From assembly GCA_036346395.1 (NCBI GenBank), contig CM070613.1, forward strand, positions 26,840,818 to 26,904,817: a DNA stretch of 64,000 nt, in the 5' to 3' direction. The DNA is from Hsuehochloa calcarea. Lineage: Eukaryota > Streptophyta > Magnoliopsida > Poales > Poaceae. Shown here piece after piece: positions 25,203 through 36,448 of the stretch. A program made the translations under genes and the position numbers. Below the pieces are notes generated by a model that was not told the DNA's origin, did not search any database, and was given only the letters and a program-made list of their open reading frames with translations. Position 1 is the stretch's first letter. Every line of letters starts with the position of its first letter.

Positions 25203-27520
25203 ATGGCGACTGACAAGTATTCAACCAAACCACATATTTTTGGTGGAGTTGATTTTGCTTACTGGAAAGCCCGAATGCAGGCCTGCATCAAGGCTCAAGG
25301 GCATGCAATTTGGCTTAAGGTAAAAAAATCCTTATGTCATGCCAGCCGATGACGATGTGATCACTCCAGATGTGGAGGCAAACAGCAGGGCTCGGAATTT
25401 TTTGATCCAAGGCCTTAGTCGATCGGAGTTTGAGCGTGTCGCTCATTTGCGGTCCGCTCATGAGATCTAGCGGACTCTCTGTGATTATCACGAGGGCTCC
25501 ACTGTGATCAAGGAAGTGAGACAGAACCAGCTCAAGAAAATTTACTCCAAAATCGAGCAAAGACCAGGTGAGTCTTTAGATGAGCTGTGAGGAAGATTTT
25601 CTAAGATTCTTCATGATCTCCGCGCTGCTGACCTCGTCTTCACTGAGTCAGAAAATACACGTCAGCTTTTGGGTGCTCTTGATGTGAAGGTCTGGGGAAT
25701 GAAGATCACTTCCATCAATGACAACACTATCATGAGTGAGCTTACCATGGATAAGCTATACTCGAGGTTGAAGACGCATGAGATTGATTTTATCTCGTGT
25801 CTCCCCAAGACAGAGTCGATGGCTTTAGTGATCGACCAATCTAAGGGTAGTTCTTTTGATTCTTTGGATGCTAGCTCATCGGTTTCTCTTTATCAGCTTT
25901 ACATTCTTTGAGCGATAAGCAACTTGAGAAACTATCTGAAGATGATTTAGCCCTCCTATCCACCAAATTCACGAGAACATACAACAAGGTGAGGAACAGG
26001 AGGAGAGGTGGTCCTATCACTTGCCTTGAATGTGGTGAGTCAAACCACATTCGCTCTAGGTGCCCCAAGCTGAAGGGCAAGGAGGAGAAGGAGTCACAAA
26101 GGCATCCTCAAGTGAGGAATGCTAAACCCAAGAAGACAAACCATCGCAAGTTTATCAGCCGGGTCCTTGACGCTCTAGAGAATGTAAACATGAGCGATAT
26201 GGACTCGGAGACGGAGGACGACAAGAGTGTCTCTCGTGGCAAGAAGAAGGTCCATGACTTCACAGGCATGTGTTTCATGGCCAAAACGACCACGACAACG
26301 ACTCCTCAATGGCGAGGATCCTTTCAGCGATCCCGATGAGGTATGTCCTTTGCTTGCTGATATGAAAAGGGCTTTGGTGCTTGCTGAACAGAAATTACAT
26401 AAGCAAGCAAAATTGATTAAGAAACAGGACACTATGATTGATAATTTGAACCTAGAAGTTGTTAGGCTCAAATCTATTAATCCTGACGATATTTGTGAGT
26501 CCTGCTCTAGCTTGCTTAAAGAATTGACAAACTTAAAATCTGCTCATTCCTCTGTAGTGAATCAGTTAAAAGATGCTCTTGATGAACTAGAATCTCTCAA
26601 GTCTAGTTCTGTTTGCATGGATATCATTTCTCTTAATGTGACTGTTTTGGATGCTATCCCTTTAACTTGCTCAAACTGTGCTTTGCTTGAATTAAAATTG
26701 GATAGCGCCTTTAAAGAATTGCAAAAATTTGATGCTAGTCACACTTGCTCTCATTGTAAAAATAATAGGATTAAAATGCAAGAGATGACAGAAATGATTA
26801 TGTATTCTAGATCTGTTTCATGTGAAAATTGTCCAAAGCTCACAATTGAGATTGAAGCTCTAAACAAGACTCTAGAAGAAAAAGCTAAAATTGAAAAATC
26901 TATGTCTTTTACTGCTTCGAAGAAAGTTATTGACGCTACCTCTTGTGTTTTGAATGCTGAAGTTGAAACTATTGTGAGTAAGATACAAGAGGCTTTTAGA
27001 GTTAAAATTAAGGAGCAGTTGAATAGGATTAAGGATTCCTCTTGTGTGTCTTGTGAGGCTTTAAAAGTGAAAGTGGCTCTTCTTAGAGTAAACATGATGA
27101 GGCAATCAAGTTTAGAAAGTACACTAGATGTGAGGTTTTAGCTAAAGAGAATGATTACCTCAAAATGACTCTTGAGAAGTTTTCTAGTGAAAAAAAGAAA
27201 CTCAACATGATTCTTGACCAATCCAAGGTGAGTGTGAAAAATAGTGGCCTAGGTTTTAATCCCCTAGAGCATTCCAAGAATCACCTACCTAAGATTGCTA
27301 AAGTTGTGAAAAGTGGTCTGTTTGAGTTAGAACCTCCTAAGCCATCCAATGTTGTTTTCAAATCTGCAGGCTGTGCTCAAACTCTTTCTGACAAGAAATG
27401 TGCTTCTGTTTCACCAGTACATACCCCTCAAAAAATCAAGTACCATTGCACCTTCTGCAAGAAAGAAGGCCACCTTTGTTGAGTTACCTTAGGAGAGCAA
27501 AGATTGAGAGAAAAGAGAGG
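25203..27520 (+). pseudogene. Copia gag with zinc knuckle and coiled-coil CxxC extension
   Basis: The start codon at 25203 opens MATDKYSTKPHIFGG, a UBN2-type gag that binds element RNA. A frameshift near 25320, an in-frame TAG at about 25468 and a TGA near 25588 break it. A perfect CX2CX4HX4C knuckle (CLECGESNHIRSRC) lies at about 26026-26067. After another frameshift (about 26320) a 304-codon frame (26227-27141) forms a Lys/Glu/Leu-rich coiled coil with CxxC pairs at residues 90, 148, 174, 199 and 273. It continues from 27165 to a second, damaged knuckle (CTFCKKEGH) at about 27449-27480. Such extensions occur in SIRE-like gags; the CxxC function is unknown. Confidence 0.8.
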
Positions 27521-27924
27521 ATGAGCGCTTTGAGAACCATTAGAGGGGTCCCTTCACCTGCGGTAGTCTCTAGAGCCAGACAGCCTGTTTATCGTACTAC
27601 ATATAGGCCTAGGTTTGTAGAGAACCTTGTTGACTCTTTTGGTGAGTCTAGGCAGCATTTTGGTTGAGGATATCGTGAGGAGAGACCACGGGTAGACAGG
27701 GGGAGTATCGATCTTTTGGTAGATCGTTTCGGAGAGGTCTAGGTGGTTCTCGTGTACATTCTTATGATTTTGTTCCTGATCATTTTTCTGCTGCTTCTAC
27801 TACTGTTCCCAGACATCGTGCGTCTCAGTACTGGATTCCTAGATCTTTTATCACTAACCCCAGTATCGAGGCACGGATGTTTTCTGTGTGTGACTTTTAG
27901 GTCCGTCGTGCGAGGAAGGAGGAC

Positions 27925-28115
27925 ATGTGGCTTGTTGACTCCAGGTGTTCTCGACATATGATTGGAGATTCTATATGGTTCTCCTCCCTCACACGTGCAT
28001 CCGGCAATGAATTGATTACTTTTGGGGACACTTCTATCGGGACCGTGACTGCCAAGGGTACTGTGCGCGTCAACAACAAGTTCATGCTTAAAGACGTCGC
28101 TTTGACCTGGGCATA
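27925..28115 (+). pseudogene. Copia protease remnant
   Basis: The frame MWLVDSRCSRHMIGDSIWF corresponds to the copia aspartic protease entry, where the active site is normally D-S-G; here Gly is Arg. It runs on through ITFGDTSIGTVTAKG and LKDVALT, then loses similarity at about 28110, where sequence jumps toward the RNase H. The lost catalytic Gly alone would inactivate it. Confidence 0.75.
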
Positions 28116-28189
28116 TAGGCTTCCCCTCGTGCTTCTCATCGTCAAGCAGCACGTCGCATCTTCAGGCACCTTCAAGATACTCTTGACTT

Positions 28190-28699
28190 TGGACTCTGGT
28201 ATTATTCTTCTTCTGCTCTCTCTATTCGAGCATTTTCTGATGCTGATTTTGCGGGGTGTAGAGTGGATAGGAAGAGTCCTTCTGGCATGTGTCTTTTCTT
28301 AGGCACGTCCCTTGTTTCTTGGTCTTCTAGAAAACAGTCTTCTGTTGCACAGTCCACAGCCGAGGCCGAGTTTGTAGCTGCAGCCAGTTGTTGCTCTCAG
28401 GTTCTCTGAATGTTATCCACGCTGCGAGACTATGGGTTATTTTTGGGAAGTGTTCCTCTTTTCTGTGACAACACTTCTGTATTAACATTGCTAAAAACCC
28501 AGTGCAACATTCAAGGACTAAACACATTGATATTCGATATCATTTTCTTAGAGACTATGTTGAGAAGGGTGATGTTGTGCTTCACTTTGTAGAGTCAGAG
28601 CAACAGCTTGCAGATATTTTCACTAAAGCGCTTGATTCTTCTCGTTTTGCTTCTTTGCGGGGAGAATTAGGAGTTATTAGTCCGATTGGGCTGTTTTGA
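28190..28699 (+). pseudogene. Copia RNase H remnant
   Basis: Reads SDADFAGCRVDRKSPSG, then SWSSRKQSSVAQSTAEAEFVAAA, then a TGA in place of the usual Trp codon before MLSTLRDYG, then CDNTSVLTLLK, KHIDIRYHFLRDYV, LADIFTKALD and a stop at 28697. The order of the acidic catalytic positions (D, E, D) is preserved. Because protease is followed directly by RNase H, about 3 kb of integrase and RT seen in full elements is absent. Confidence 0.85.
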
Positions 28700-30081
28700 G
28701 AGGGAGTTTGCTCTTTTTGCATTCATTGTATCATAATGCATTTTAAGATTCGAATTTCTTGCATTGTATTATAAACTTGTGGAGCTTTGATTATTATCCT
28801 TGTATGGCATGTTTTCATACTTTATACCTTGCCATGTCCTGTGATAGTCTGCTACACTTCTTTTATGGCTCTTCTTGTTTAGCTTAGATTTTGCCTTACT
28901 AGCTTTATATCTGTGAGCAAAATTGAATCAAATCATGTTTTGTTGGATCTTCTGACTAGTTTTGCTTTAGTGATCCTCTCATGATTCATGCCATGTCTAT
29001 AGGTTAAATTGAGCTTTGAACTGAGTTTGAGCTGTAAAATGAGCTTTGTTAATTCTTAAGTCAAGCAAATAAAGAATGAGTTTTTATGTGCGAAAAAACT
29101 GATCTCACACATTCTTTTTCATGAGACTGCTTGCCATTGCACTAGGCATGAACTCAGGGGGAGTTTTGGATGACCTAGACCATTATTTTAAGCTTCTTGC
29201 TTGAGGTGGTCGCGGCAAGGCTTGAGATCTAGCACATTGCTATAAAAAAATTATATATCATATTCAGCAAAATGCTCAAAAATGCTAAGTGCTTAATTAA
29301 ATTACTTCATATTTGAACTCCTAATGCTCAAAATGTCTTAGTGTCTGGTTTCTGGTCTTAATGTTCTTATAGACATGGCTTGACTCATTTTTTGATACCT
29401 TGGTGAAACTATGATATTGAGCAACTTATCATGGTATCAATTCATTTAATCTCAGATTATTGCTATTTTGGTCTTAGCTTTGCAGTACATGATTTGCCAT
29501 GATTGAACACAGCTTCCTCACTTAATATGGCTTGGTGTAATACTTGTACCGTCTTCATGGATAATCTTCATAGCTCCTTTTGCTAAAGTTCAAAAATAAA
29601 AAAAATTAGTCATCCCTTCATGCTCTAACTTCTTCCTTCCATCTTGATGAATTCATTGTCAAAGGGGGAGAAAGATTAGAGAAAATGTGTGGTTTTTAGA
29701 GCTTTTTAGAGTCATAAAGGGAAATGAATTTTCTGGAAATTGGTTATCATTGTGAGTGGATTCTCTTGGTTTTATTGCCTTTTCTGATTATATTTGCAAA
29801 TCTAGAAGACTCACAATGATCAAATGTCAAATAGAACATTTGTTCTTTCATATGGACCGAAGTGAGATTTTTGGCTACTTTCTGGAAATTGAAGTTTTTA
29901 GTGCTCTTTTTGCCTTATCTCATTTGCCTATGCTATTCTGAAGCCAGCTTGGTCGCTTCCTAAGCTTTCTTTTGCTTATGGACCAAGTTGTGCCTTTGCG
30001 CGAAAACCGCGAGTTTTTACTTTTCAAACCATTTAACTACATTTTCTGAGAAATTACCAATGTGTTAATCAAGGGGGAGAT
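28700..30081 (+). other. Long 3' untranslated part of the copia element with three purine tracts
   Basis: AT-rich with no long coding frame. It contains AGGGGGAGTT (about 29157), AAGGGGGAGAAAG (about 29662) and AAGGGGGAGATTG (30071-30083); only the last abuts the LTR start. A decayed env-like frame could once have lain here, as in SIRE elements, but I see no membrane or coiled-coil coding. Confidence 0.55.
30071..30081 (+). promoter_or_regulatory. Polypurine tract of the copia element
   Basis: AAGGGGGAGAT immediately precedes the 3' LTR start TGTGGATAACG. Confidence 0.75.
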
Positions 30082-31926
30082 TGTGGATAACGTGGAGATA
30101 TGTGCATGATCTTAGAGTGATGAGTCAATTGGCAATGGCGTTGTTGGCTTGCGAATCTCGCGTTTCGGAAAACTTGTCTTTGTCGGATCATTGGCGGTCC
30201 GACCGTGAAGGCGCCGGTCGGGCCGTAGTGTCAACGATCCGGCCAAGCAATGCTTGCGGTCCGACCGACTCTGATTCATGATGGATTTTGGGGCTAGGCC
30301 AAAAATAGGTTGTGTAGGCATGAGAGGGGAGTCTCCTGGATGTGGTCACATAATTTTTGGAGCTCCCAATCAAAAGTTCTATCAGTTTGAAAATTCCAGA
30401 GAGGGTGCGGATTTTCGAGATGAATTTTGGCTAAGTCTTTTGGGGCGGTCAGACCGCCGTTGTGGAATCGGTCCGACCGCTGGGAAATTGGTCAAATCGG
30501 CTTGGTAGGGCGGTCAGACCGGCTTCCACTTGGACTTCGGCCATTTTGGCATTGACGTGTTTTCGTTGTGTTTAATGCATGAGTTTCAATGCTTTATTGT
30601 TGCATATTGCATTGTTGAGCTAACTTGGGTCAAGTTGTGAAGAACTTGTTCCCGGAGACGATATGTTTGTCTATTACTATGCAGCTGGCTTGCAGGTCAA
30701 CGACGTCAACGGTGTGGAGGATCGGGACTACGCTTGGAGAGCTGAGGTCCAGAACGATCATGGATGCCGGGTGAGGTCGTGTGATTCAAGCATGGTGCAG
30801 ATTGGACAAGATGGATCGAACGGGCGGTTCGTTGCAGCTGGTTGGATCTAGCGGCGCGGGGGTCGGTGCAAGTGCCTTGGAGGTTTCGATGGGATTCGGA
30901 CGGGAGAGACTTGCCGACACGATGAGAGCCGCTGATCAACCTACATGTGGTGAAGTAGGCGATTACTTCAACAGATTGATGTGTGTGTGTGGGTCCCATT
31001 GTGTTGGGCCTTAATGGGAGCCCATTAGAGAAACCTTAGCCTCTCCTATAAATAGAAAGGGGAGAGATGGAAAATCCCCCCAAGCACTTTAGCTCTCATT
31101 TGCAAAAACCTTTTCTAGGGTTAGGGTTTGGAGAGGAGAAGAGAGGAGAGGAAATTGAGTGTGCTCTTGGATTGAGCTCTTGTCCTCCTTGAGGGAGTGG
31201 ATTTGTAAGCAACATCTTGAATCAATCAATCTATTGATGTTTGCTCAAGGGTGAAGTCTCATTTGTGTTCTTCTCTATTTTTTTGATGATTTTGGGGCTT
31301 CCTTGATCCTAGTGTTTATGCTTGGTCTCTTGACCGATTTTACCTTGCTATGATGTGTGAGTATACTCCTAGAATCATCTAGATCATCAATCCCCCACAA
31401 GCAAGTCTTGGATCAAGATTTTTATATTTCTAGGTTTTGGAACACTTCTTTGATAAAACCTTAAGAGATCGATTCCTTGAAGTGGATCTGAATGATCGTC
31501 GCTAGAAATAGGTCTTATATATCCTTAGGGAGGTGTGCTCCAAATTTGGTCAAGTTTCATTGGTTGAATCAAAAGTTGGACCAATTTTCGTTTTGAATTT
31601 GGGCATTGTGTGTTGCCTCTGGACTAAATCGGTCTGACCGATTTTACACTTGATCCGACCGCGACAATCGAGCCGCCAATTGAGGCGGTCCGACCGCTAA
31701 GCGATCGGACCTTGACACCACCGGTCAAGCCCAGTGTGATCAATTCTCCATATTTGTGTATTGTGGTTAAGGGGTTAATTGAATTCAGCACAAGGCTTCC
31801 TCTGTGCGTTTACTGATATTCTTAGCTTTCATAGCTAAAGGAGAAAAGTGCTTGTTGAATTTGATTAAGGCAAAAAATCGAGAAAGCGCCTATTCACCCC
31901 CCTCTAGTCGCCTTTACGGTCCTACA
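30082..31926 (+). repeat. 3' LTR of the copia element, 1845 bp
   Basis: Starts TGTGGATAAC after the purine tract and ends CCTACA. A TATA box lies at 31047-31054. GC-rich patches (30190-30260, 30440-30530, 31630-31740) hold many near-palindromic GGTCnGACC motifs. Microhomology with the 5' copy confirms it as an LTR. Confidence 0.85.
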
Positions 31927-32698
31927 GGTAGGCTTGTGGCCGGGTACGTCATGGCGTAGTGTATATGTTGGGTGTATGCGCGTCGATGTCTCTTTGACGT
32001 CATGTCGAGCGAGGATCCCCCTTTGATCATGTTTATGATCCTTTGATGGTGCTCCTCGCAGCCTCCCTCGATGCAGGACTTAGTGGTGTAGTAGGCAACT
32101 TGTTGCCTATTCCCCACCCATCTTTGCGCTCGGTAGGCAACCCCGATTCATGTAGTCCTGCATGGCCGCGATGGTGTGGCAGTCTCTGGTTGTGTGTAAT
32201 CCCTCGTTGTGGAGATCAAAAAATAGCAGGGCCTCCAGCACCGATCCGGGTGTCTGGTTACCGCGCGTCGTTAGGCCCACGGCTTCGGCAATGACCCTAG
32301 CCTCCTCGTCGCCTCCCCGCCGGAGGTTGCCGCCATCTACATGGTGCACATTCTACCCCTTTTGGAGGTAGTCATTGGCCCATGGTTTGGTAGGCTGTCC
32401 TGCGGTGGTAGCGCGAGTCCCTACTCGAGCGGCCCACTTGGTGGCGGTGTCGAGGCGGTGGCGCCGGACTTCCGCCCTTGGTGATGTCCTCGTCCGCTCG
32501 GGCGTATTCCTCTATTTTGTCGAAAAGCTCCACCACGGTGTGGATGGGCTTGCGCGTAATCTTTACGATAGGGGCCTCTCGGAAGTCCACATGTGGTCGC
32601 ATTTATGATGGTTGTTTTATTGACCCTTCACTTGGCACCTCACCTCATAAATTTCTTGAAGAAGGCTGCGGAGGACTCGCTGGTGCTTGCTTTATAGC

Positions 32699-33177
32699 TA
32701 GGGGTGAAAGCGGATCGGATATGGACGGATAATGGCTCTGCTATATTTGTTTTCATATTATTTTCCAGATCCGGATACGAATATGAATACGAATACTCCG
32801 GATATGAATACGGATACGAATAATATCGAATATGAATACGGAGCGAATCGAATTGAAAGCGAATACGATTACGATATTTTTTGAACATGAAAACCCCTTA
32901 AATTGTATGCCAGAAATTCACTAAAACATATAACTAGTTTATTTGATGCAAACATTCATGAATTATTCATATTTTCAGCAACCACACATAACATTGGCAC
33001 TAACAAGCTGCATTAAATAGTTCATCACAAACATAACACTTAGTTTACCATATTTAGCTCATAAGTCATAACTCACAAAGCAAATCATCACACATTTACA
33101 CTTAGTTCATCACATACATAAAACTTAGTTCACACTAACATTGATCAGACTGGATGGTTAATCTATACACAAACGAC
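32699..33177. repeat. hAT-like end repeat (TAGGGGTGAAAGCGGATCGGATA)
   Basis: Begins TAGGGGTGAAAGCGG followed by repeated GGATACGAATATGAATACG units to about 32880, the same pattern as the ends of the element at 45682-46650. No second end or target duplication found. An 82-codon Tyr/Ser-rich minus frame here is a by-product of the GAATA repeats. Confidence 0.45.
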
Positions 33178-33545
33178 TGTAACATCCCAAAGTATGTTGC
33201 CAAAAATAAAATTAATAAAATTATTACTTTTTTGGATTTTCTGATATTTAAAAGAGTTTTCTTGGTTAAAAAGAAAAAATTAATAAAATAAAGTCAATTG
33301 TTGAACTTCCTAGTTTTCATTGTCAAAAATAAAATTTATTGAGATTTCTGGGATTTTATTGGATTTAAAGTGAAAATGAAAAAATAATTAATTTCTTGAA
33401 TTTTTTGGGTTTTAAAAAGGTTTTTCCTATTTTTTTAGAAATTAAAAAATAATGTATGTTCAAAAATAAAAACCAACTTTAACTTGGAATTAATTTTATT
33501 AAGTTCAAAATAATTCAAGGAATTTTTATGATTTTTTTTAACTAG
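33178..33545 (+). repeat. Truncated gypsy LTR start
   Basis: Begins TGTAACATCCCAAAG, the start shared by the gypsy LTRs at 6300 and 22198, followed by AT-rich sequence, and stops at about 33545 where gypsy gag-side DNA resumes. Confidence 0.45.
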
Positions 33546-34042
33546 TAGTTAGGATCCCCTCGGAGCAGCAGCGTCGCTAGTGTGGCTGTAGGGGCCAAAG
33601 GGGCAGCCACCTCCCCTCCGGTGGTTTCACCCTGTGTGAGGACCACGAGCCGGGTTGGGGCTGCGAGGACCACCTCCGCCGGTTGCCGAAGACAACATCT
33701 CCTGGCGGAGGTCCGCCCATCCTGTTGGAGGGAGGGCTTCGTAGGCTTCCCAAGTTACCCCTGCTGCCTAGGGCGGAGGTGGGCCCGTCAGGTGGTTCTT
33801 GGGGAGAGATGCCTCAGAGGGTCAAGTGTCGCTTCCGATGATGTCTCCGTGTGTGGAGTTGTTCGCTTCCTCCTCCGCGGTTTGGCGTGGCTCTGCCGTG
33901 CATGAGGTCTGCCGTTTGGCCCTCGAGTGCTTGGAGCGAGGCGTTGGGTATGACCTTACGAGGGCCATGCGATGCTTGAGCGTAGCCGTGACTTTCATGC
34001 CGATCCACACAGACGGCATCAACTGTCGTAAAAAGAATGGCT

Positions 34043-34643
34043 AGACAGTAAAAAAGGGGACCCTAGGTATCTGAGAGAGACCGGGGATCCTCGGAGAGGG
34101 ACCGATTGTCAAGAAAGTGTGTATTAACTAACCCAAAATGGGTCTAGTTATTACATGGGGCGACTATTCTGATTCTACACCTAAAAGGTCATATGCCTAT
34201 TGGGGTTGTAGGGCTTTTTCTCCCCTATGTGTAGCCTTGACTTATGGTGGACCTTCACATTCTTGGTCCACCCAGTTAGTCGCTTAGTCACCGGTGCTCT
34301 CGCCCTTAAATCACGTGTGGAGTGTCTTTGGGCGGGGAGGCGGACACCCTTGGCGCCCGGGTGGCCCAGGGGACTCCGAATCACAGGGTCGTGGTGCCTC
34401 GGCGATCCTTCGGAAGCCTCCGCACTACCTTCAGAGCCTCCCCGAAGGTATGTCTGATACCCTCGGGAGACCCCCCTAACCGCACCTCCGGCCCGCTGGC
34501 CCCTGGGCGGGCTCGAGGCCCTCCCGAAGGGGTTCATGGCGCCCTTCGGGGGCCCCGACCCGTGCTTCTAGCTGCATAGCCTTCGGGGGAAGCCCCACAA
34601 TCTTCATTGGGTCGTTGGGGCCAGTGAGGCTGCCCCTACGACA
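34043..34643 (-). repeat. Gypsy LTR (minus orientation), about 600 bp
   Basis: The right end CCCCTACGACA gives, on the minus strand, TGTCGTAGGGG, a TG start. The left end near 34043 borders the gag leader. It matches 2640-3130. It contains GTGCCTCGGCGATCCTTCGG and Cys/Gly-coding GC blocks but no gene. Boundary on the left is approximate. Confidence 0.65.
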
Positions 34644-35469
34644 GATGATATCTAGTCACTTTGCTCCACTCTATTGATACCTTCGGCTCACTATGATTAT
34701 TGTTCAGTCACTGTTTACATTCCTGACAATTGAAATATTATGTAGCTGGTTCAATTAAAATATTGACAGTGAACTCTCAACTGATGATTTACTTTAAAGT
34801 GATTGATTAGACAAAGCAAGATTTATTTAAAGCTGGAGACCTAATTTATTTTAGTGTGATTGTCATTTTAATTTGTGATAGAATTTTGCCCCAAGTGGCG
34901 AGGAGGCCAAGATTACATCTTGAGCAGCCCGACATCTGAGAGCAATAAACAAATATTTAAAATCTGAGCAATATGTTGGTTTTGTTTGGTATCGTGTTAC
35001 ATCTATTGAGTATTTTATCATGTTTAATTGACATAAAGATATTACATACTTATATAATATTTCTGCTATTTAAATGGTGTTGAAAATATGTTTTAGTTTT
35101 CATAATTATTGTTGGTGTTAACACTGAAGATTGGCTAAAATCACTAATTTTACAACACCTTCGTCAACTCCGGTAGCATATTGGCTACTCGTGCTAAGTC
35201 GCCAGATCTAACCTTCGCGGCTCGCCGTCGTTGACATCCTCTTCCACATCGCCTCCTCAATTTCTTCAGCTCGTCGACATCGCCGGCGTTCTCTTCCTTA
35301 CCGGTCAAGGATGGCGGTGGTGGGGGTCGTAGCGAAGTACCAGCCTGTCAGTCGCAGGAGGAGGGAGAATATAGATATGACTTAGGGGCCACATGTAGAG
35401 TTAGAGAATGGCATACGTGGCTTGGCTGCTTCTCACATGTTCACGACTTCATGAGGGTAAACTGGGCTT

Positions 35470-35600
35470 TGCATACTCTTAACGGCAAAGTAATTGACAA
35501 CAATGACAAGAAAAAATAGAACCTGATGATATATTGTAAATGAGTTATTCGAAGGTATATAACCAAGAAGGGGTATTGGATGGCATATAGTCAATTTTCT
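35470..35600. repeat. Transposon-end repeat, inverted copy of 1022-1230
   Basis: The complement reads GAGAAAATTGACTATATGCC and then aligns in blocks with 1031-1150 (GTTATTCGA, GATATA). Superfamily unknown. Confidence 0.5.
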
Positions 35601-35650
35601 CAAGCATAAAAGTCAATAAATATTGATATACGAAAACTCTAAATACCAAA

Positions 35651-35818
35651 GATGATATGGATCATATTGATTAAACTTAAGTGTGTGAACTTGCAAGCTT
35701 ACCAAGTCTGTCAGATGACTTATTTTATTTGTGATGATATGGATCATATTGAATCAACTAAAGTGTGTGAACTTGCAAGCTTACCAAGTCTGTCAGGTGA
35801 CTTATTTTATATGTGATG
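35651..35818. repeat. Tandem duplication, period 82 bp
   Basis: GATGATATGGATCATATTGA starts at 35651 and again at 35733, and the following GTGTGTGAACTTGCAAGCTT and AAGTCTGTCAG blocks repeat in register with few differences. Confidence 0.85.
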
Positions 35819-35829
35819 TAACCTTTTGA

Positions 35830-36030
35830 TCCTTCACTCAGCATTTTCACTGCAGAAGCTGCAAGTGATATACTTGAGACAATCGTATCACTTGTATGTT
35901 TATGAACTTTTGAATAATATGTTATTTCGCCCCTTGAATGAAATATCATTTATATTGATTTGTAAATATGTGAATTGTTCATGAAAATCTCTATTTATAT
36001 TTATGATGTCATTATAAACATATCTGATCT
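35830..36030 (+). repeat. Fragment related to the BARE/RIRE1-like LTR
   Basis: Blocks such as GTATCACTTGTATGTTTATG, CCTTGAATGA and TGATGTCATTAT follow the same order as 47130-47260 (GTATCACATCTACGTTTATG, CCTTGAATGA, TGATGTCATTCT). Confidence 0.5.
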
Positions 36031-36292
36031 TGTTTTATTACATGGGACACACTTATGAATAACAGCTAAAGGCGTTGGACTATCAACTACTTCCACTACA
36101 TAGGCGTGCTGACGTTGGACCAAAATATTCTAACTCTTCTTTCGTTGCCTGCACAACTAGCGATAATGATCTACGATCTCTTATTCGCATGACTTTTAGT
36201 TTACACAATAGAATTTTTAAATTACACGCTAATATAGTCTTCCCGTATCCTAGAACAACATACAGTTCATAACAGAAAAAAAAAAAGAGTTT

Positions 36293-36448
36293 CAAGCATT
36301 CAATCAACAATGCTTTTAGAAGTAAGTTCACATGATGCTAACTGAACAACATACAATTAATAACAGCAAAAAAATTGCCTCTCAAACAGATAGAATAAGC
36401 ATTCAATCAACAATGCTTTTAGAAGTTCGTTCACATTACGCTAACTGA
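36293..36448. repeat. Spaced direct repeat of about 47 bp
   Basis: AGCATTCAATCAACAATGCT plus TTTAGAAG and TTCACAT...GCTAACTGA occurs twice, 109 bp apart. Confidence 0.7.

Larger units (their letters stand above)
24020..31926 (+). mobile_element. Ty1/copia element (SIRE/Maximus-like), integrase-RT deleted, 5' LTR truncated
   Basis: Two copies of a long LTR flank copia-type gag, protease and RNase H remnants on the plus strand. The 3' LTR is 30082-31926 (1845 bp, TG...CA). The 5' copy matches only its last about 1.13 kb. A Met-type primer site follows the 5' LTR and a purine tract precedes the 3' LTR. The UBN2-type gag with a long coiled-coil extension and several GGGGGAG purine tracts suggests the SIRE/Maximus group, by inference. 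Integrase and most of RT are missing, so it is non-autonomous. Confidence 0.85.
31927..34042 (-). pseudogene. Gypsy gag fragment, interrupted
   Basis: Minus-strand frames at 32602-32372 (APIVKITRKPIHTVVELFDKIEEYARADED) and 32349-32107 (FFDLHNEGLHTTRDCHTIAAMQDYMNRG) carry the gypsy gag capsid end and a CCHC-like region in which Cys is partly lost. A second minus-strand-like GC-rich part is at 33550-34040. Between them, about 32699-33545, is foreign AT-rich DNA. The left edge abuts the copia LTR end at 31926, so the gag is truncated there. Confidence 0.65.

Noticed and set aside
32640..32888. Tyr/Ser-rich 82-codon minus-strand frame
   Set aside because: Comes from GAATACGGATA-type repeats of a transposon end, not a protein-coding region.
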